The notes under the pieces are model-generated. The model was not told where the DNA came from, did no database searches, and saw only the letters and a list, made by a program, of their open reading frames with translations. A DNA stretch of 64,000 bases, taken from Primulina eburnea. Lineage: Eukaryota > Streptophyta > Magnoliopsida > Lamiales > Gesneriaceae. The position numbers and the translations under genes are program-made. Shown one piece after another: positions 59,757 to 64,000 of the stretch (the first letter of the stretch is position 1; the number at the start of each line of letters is the position of its first letter). The stretch is taken from the NCBI RefSeq assembly GCF_022965805.1, contig NC_133109.1, positions 5,681,869-5,745,868 of the forward strand. The letters are read 5' to 3'.

Positions 59757-61837
59757 TTTCTCCCCCTCTTAGATCTGAGTTCGTCCTCGAACTCGCAAGT
59801 AATCAATTCAGATATATCAGAAGAAATGTATATAGAGTTTAAATTAAAACTCATCTCAGTGAATCTGTTCTGAAATTTCAATCTCATATCAAATGCTATT
59901 GTTAAGAATAGCTCTGATAAAATCAATCTCGCAATACTGGTTATACCACATCTGTATATACCCAACTAACAGTTCGTAACAGTTCAACACCATCGGCTGT
60001 TATTAAGTCTGTTTATCTTAATCAAAGATATATCTAATCTTTGGTCTCAAATACCAACAGTCATCATCCGACGTTGGCATATTCAATCTGTTTATCATGA
60101 GCTATTTTCATTTTCTTTTGAATTGGCTTCATCTTTTCAGTCATATCTCTGATCATGTCCGGTCCAATCTCAGGAATCTCAGAGATATCATCTCGATAAA
60201 GAGAGGATTCATATATCTTTCCGTACAACGCTTCGAAGAAGCGATTTCAATACTCGTCTGAGATCTGTTGTTGTACGACAATTCACAAATGGCAATGAAT
60301 CATGTCAATTAGTGCTACAATCTAGCACTACAGTTCCTGGATATTCTCCAGTATTCGGATAATTCGCTCTGATTATCCGTCAATCTATAGACGATAGATG
60401 AAAGAGTTCGTGATCTATTCTGCCAAAATACAAAATCAACCAAAAAATCATGGTATGATATCGTCAATTTAGGCATTCAGTGCAGCCTAATTACTCTTCT
60501 GATACATTCTATGGTGGCATTCTGATCTTTCTGACCACTTCTCTGACATCAATCGGAGTCATTTGATCATGTTTGTACATTCTCTAGTACAAACTGATAG
60601 ATATAGATTGAACAATCTGTCCATCTTAATCATATCATATTATAATCTGTAAAAATGACGGTAATTTCATTACGAAGACTATAGAAATGTACTCCCATTT
60701 CTATTTAGAACTATACAATTCTGTAATAAATCTTCTGAGTTCTATCTTTCTATATTTTCTGTTAGCGATTTAGACATATCAGTACAATTTCTGCCAACAT
60801 TTCAATACATTTCTGTTATAACTGATCTCATATGTCTATATCACAACTATCTGTTCGAATACAATACAGTCTCAATCATCAGACTGAACACTGAATCCAT
60901 GACTGTAAGCTTCTGACAATATCTGTTCTTTCTGATTCGAACTATTTGATATACACAAATCAGTTAATAACATAAATTAAAGAGAAAATACCTACCTGGT
61001 ATTCGGCTCTAATTATCACTATCAAGCTTTGCTGTACAATTCTGACACATCTGACATCACAGAATAATCAATCTCATACAAAATACAAAATCACGTATCT
61101 GTTACTCTGATCGACACTCTGTTCTGACTATCGATATTGAGTTCTAAATATTCTAATCAGCTTTTTAAACTGCTATCGATTCGAAATCAACTCTGGTTCG
61201 GACTGTACAATATAATCTTGATTGTCTACTATCTTTCTCAATCAGGATTCAAAATTTCAACAATTTCTAATATCAGTTCAAGGCTAAAATTAATCTCTCT
61301 GATTGGAATCAGATCTGAAGTCTTATCAGAGAAAACATCAATAACTTTCATATCATTGGTGAATCAGCCAATGATAGACTCAATTTCAGTAAATCAACTT
61401 AATACATAAGGAGTCACTCTGCTCCTTTCTGTAATAATCGAGTCATAGTTAGTACGAATATCAAAGGAATTCACAATCTAGAATCCTTATCATACAATAT
61501 TCATCTCTTGGTCATCTTAGGTCTGATTCTTACCATCTTCTGGAACTAATCTAGGGTAGCTCTGTACTTGGTCGGCATATCAATATCAGTAATGCAGTCC
61601 CAAAATCAGAGACATTAGTACAATACCCTCTACCACACGATCTAACTCGATCTCATTCTCATCCTACTGTAGTATACAAGATCTAACAGAAATCACTGAT
61701 ACAAGATCTTTTCCCAAAGGAAAAGAAACAAATACTACAGTAAATAAGGACTCAACAGATAATGCATACATCAATGCAATTCTTTCAAAGTAAGAGTATG
61801 TGAAGCACCGTTATCCCTCAATACATATGCAGGATAA
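59757..61837 (-). pseudogene. Degraded pol remnant and spacer
   Basis: No long frame. 60060-60300 aligns loosely with the Tekay integrase region at 46620-46800 (shared ATACTCGTCTGA, ATCATGTCCGGTCCAAT-like stretches). At about 61799-61824 the minus strand has RDNGASH, a protease site with DTG changed to DNG, out of frame with gag. The rest is AT-rich with no recognised content. It is about 2 kb where a Tekay-type pol would need more than 3 kb. Confidence 0.6.
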
Positions 61838-62956
61838 TCAAACAAATAAGTTATCTGCAACATCATCATCGGGTGCCTCCTGAGCCTGCTCCTCGGTCAA
61901 AGCAAATACTCTGGCCTGCTGTCTAGGAGGCTGGCCAACTGTCTGGCTTCCTCCTGGCCTCTGCTGTGACTGAGATGGTGCTGGCTGAAATGAAGGAACA
62001 GCAGTTGATCGTCTACTCCACTGCACCGCTGGGCCAGATGGTTCAGCTCCCTGGGATCTTTGGGAACTCCTCTGTGGACATACTCTGGCGAAATGTCCTT
62101 GTTGCTTGCAGACATGGCAATTACCAAGTACTCCTTGGCATTGTTCAGTGGAATGTCTCCCTCCACAATTTCCGCAGTAAACGCCGGTATAACTCTGCTG
62201 AGAACCACTAGAGCTAGAAGAACTGCCACCAGACTTCTTAAATTGCTTTCCTCTAGCCTTCAGAAAATCTTTCGTTCCACCACTGCTACTGCCACTTTCA
62301 AATCTGGAAGGTGGTTGCTGTGGTCTCGACACTGGAGGAACAAATTCAGCTCTTCTCTGCCTTATCAGGCCCGCCTCAGCGCCCTTTGCTCTATTCATGG
62401 CATCAGCAAAGTTATTGGGTCGCCCTGTGTTTACCAATGTAAAAATATCGGGATTCAAGCTATTGATGAACTGATCAGCAACGGCTTCGTCATTTTCAGA
62501 CACATGAGGAGCAAACTTCAACAAGGTAGAGAACTTGGTCACATATTCTTCAATGTTCAGCTGACCCTGTCTCAAATTGGCAAACTCCGCCCCCTTGTCC
62601 TTTCTGTACGATATTGGGAAAAATCTCTGATAAAACTCAGTTTTAAATACATCCCAAGTAATAATCGTACCTCGCTGCTCCAAGGCCCTCTTCATTGTAA
62701 CCCACCAGCTTTGTGCAACATCAAGCAACTGGTGCCCAATCAATTTAATCCGGCGCTCATCACTGTACTCCAGTGAATCAAACAGCAACTCAATGCTATC
62801 TAACCAACTCTCACACTCGACTGATGTCTCAGTACCTTTCAGAGTGGGTGGTTTGAATGACTGAAACCTCTTCAGCAAGGTTTCCATTGGAGTCGGTGTT
62901 ACATCCATTGGAAGATTCGATGTACTACCCTGTTCTGGGATTCGTCTAGGAGGCAT
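61838..62956 (-). CDS. Intact gag of the gag-only element
   Basis: 372 codons from ATG at 62956. Gag capsid-type domain (ESWLDSIELLFDSLEYSDER, SWWVTMKRALEQRG, ITWDVFKTEFYQRFFPISYR, NLRQGQLNIEEYVTKFSTLL), RPQQ/Ser-rich linker, then YCGNCGGRHSTEQC and the zinc knuckle CHVCKQQGHFARVC. It ends shortly after the conserved RVFALTEEQAQEAP, where other chromoviruses enter protease; a frameshift gives the stop at 61838. No lesion in gag itself. It should make particles or bind RNA if expressed. Confidence 0.9.
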   Translation of the reverse strand: MPPRRIPEQGSTSNLPMDVTPTPMETLLKRFQSFKPPTLKGTETSVECESWLDSIELLFDSLEYSDERRIKLIGHQLLDVAQSWWVTMKRALEQRGTIITWDVFKTEFYQRFFPISYRKDKGAEFANLRQGQLNIEEYVTKFSTLLKFAPHVSENDEAVADQFINSLNPDIFTLVNTGRPNNFADAMNRAKGAEAGLIRQRRAEFVPPVSRPQQPPSRFESGSSSGGTKDFLKARGKQFKKSGGSSSSSSGSQQSYTGVYCGNCGGRHSTEQCQGVLGNCHVCKQQGHFARVCPQRSSQRSQGAEPSGPAVQWSRRSTAVPSFQPAPSQSQQRPGGSQTVGQPPRQQARVFALTEEQAQEAPDDDVADNLFV

Positions 62957-63226
62957 ATCTGAGACTCAAAAGGATTAGTAACCCAATCCAACACATCTGT
63001 TTCAATTCAGTCTTTCCTCCGATCATCTTACTGCTGATCGAGAATCAATTCAGATGCGTTCCCAATAATACATATTACAAAATCAAATCAGATAAATCAA
63101 GTAACATGTATTATATAAAGCAGTACGTCATGCTAGCATTCAAAAGCAGGAAAGAAAACCTCAATCTACCCCGCTCACTAGCCTCTTCTATCTCAATCTC
63201 AAGAATCTACAGTTCTAGTACCTACA

Positions 63227-63238
63227 GCTCTGATACCA
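63227..63238 (-). other. Primer-binding site of gag-only element
   Basis: TGGTATCAGAGC on the minus strand, five bases inside the LTR edge at 63244. Confidence 0.85.
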
Positions 63239-63243
63239 CCTGT

Positions 63244-64000
63244 TGTGGGGACCCGGACGCAAATCAAGTTCTTAATCATCATTGGGACTAATTAATCAAT
63301 TATAAAACAGGGTCTAAATTTTTTTTTAAAATACAAAGCGGAAACGTAATGTAATTCACTCAAATTACATATTAAACATAAACATACAATCTTGTGTTAT
63401 CTACAAGATTTCAACTAGGTTCAACTACATATCAGTGCTGAATCCTATGTTGATTCGAAGCCCGGATCTCCACGCTATCTAATCTTCTCTCATCCTCTTC
63501 TTGACCCTGATCCAGCCCCACCTGTTGTCATGCACACATACAAAACAAGACAACAGCCGGACAACTCCGGTGAGATATAAATATCCTAGTATAAACAATG
63601 TAAACATGCAATCATATAAAAGCGTATACGAAAGCATATAAGCATTATCCATAACATGTCTCAAATCAGAAACATAAATCAATATCAAACATTCAATAAT
63701 CATGAATGGTATAAATAATGTAAATCAACAGGTCATATCAGACTCAACTCAACCGACACGTCGTCTCAGACTCGACTCAACTCTATCCTAGGAATCCCGA
63801 TGTCTGGATATAGGTAATTATATCGAATCTCAGTCGATAGGAATGAATCAATCCCTAAACGGCATCGATATAATTAATATCTCCAGTGTCTGGGCGAATC
63901 AGCCGCAGAATTGACGACTCAGTCAATAACCTGACGAATCAGCCAGTAATTAGGCGAATCAGCCAATAATCAGACAACTCAGCCTGTAATTAAGCGAATC
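63244..64000 (-). repeat. 5' LTR of gag-only element, cut by window end
   Basis: First 757 bp match 57684-58440 almost perfectly (differences near 63255, 63551, 63793, 63895 and 63965). Confidence 0.92.

Larger units (their letters stand above)
57684..64000 (-). mobile_element. Gag-only gypsy-derived LTR retrotransposon (TR-GAG type), partial
   Basis: Left LTR 57684-59756, internal region 59757-63243, right LTR from 63244 running off the window. The LTRs differ at about five sites over 755 bp by hand count (about 0.7%). Primer-binding site is at 63227-63238, polypurine tract at 59757-59771. Only gag is open; pol is reduced to traces. This matches terminal-repeat retrotransposons with a GAG domain, which depend on helper enzymes. 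The 3' flank is outside, so a target duplication cannot be checked. Confidence 0.85.

Noticed and set aside
62060..62776. 238-codon plus-strand frame opposite gag
   Set aside because: It is the antisense shadow of the gag gene, which has clear capsid and zinc-knuckle motifs on the minus strand.

Overview
This is eudicot nuclear DNA. It has three intron-bearing plant genes with GT-AG introns, one of them a plant-specific remorin, in a sea of plant LTR retrotransposons, hAT elements and a CACTA transposon. The species cannot be read from the window. Nothing here is prokaryotic or organellar.

Layout: (1) 1-4238 is the 3' part of a Sirevirus-type Ty1/copia element: open pol, four polypurine tracts, and a 1.16 kb LTR full of TTCGGA..TCCGAA palindromes. 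(2) 4239-19760 is an old tandem duplication of a unit built from retroelement debris: Tat-lineage 3' UTR and pol tail, a copia-type LTR and a degraded Tekay-like LTR. Copy 1 (4239-13931) carries a later 3.9 kb copia insertion with a TTGAT target duplication. Copy 2 keeps the empty site at 18237-18241. (3) 20349-38535 is the genic island: a long remorin (+, 486 aa), the 20S proteasome alpha-5 subunit (+, 237 aa, 9 exons) and an alanine aminotransferase (-, 542 aa, 15 exons). The last two converge. The aminotransferase introns carry three hAT elements and a decayed gypsy element, all spliced out, so the reading frame is intact.

(4) 39092-55367 is a pectin methylesterase pseudogene (- strand) split by a CACTA transposon. 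That transposon holds a solo LTR (TSD TTTAG), which holds a nearly complete Tekay-type gypsy element (TSD CAATA), which holds another solo LTR (TSD CTGAT). The insertion order can be read from the target duplications. (5) 55500-64000 holds an LTR related to the next element but inverted, then an LTR element of the other orientation running off the window. That element keeps an open gag but has lost nearly all of pol.

The most striking recurrent signal is a module shared by LTRs of several families: clusters of CG-rich palindromes or hairpins just upstream of the LTR TATA box. Three gypsy LTRs use a 14-bp-arm inverted repeat with a constant 8-nt loop. One gypsy solo LTR and the copia Sirevirus use almost the same TTCGGACGTTCCGAA core. 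Another LTR uses the self-palindrome CGCGCATATGCGCG. The host genes form no pathway; their neighbourhood is set by transposon accumulation.
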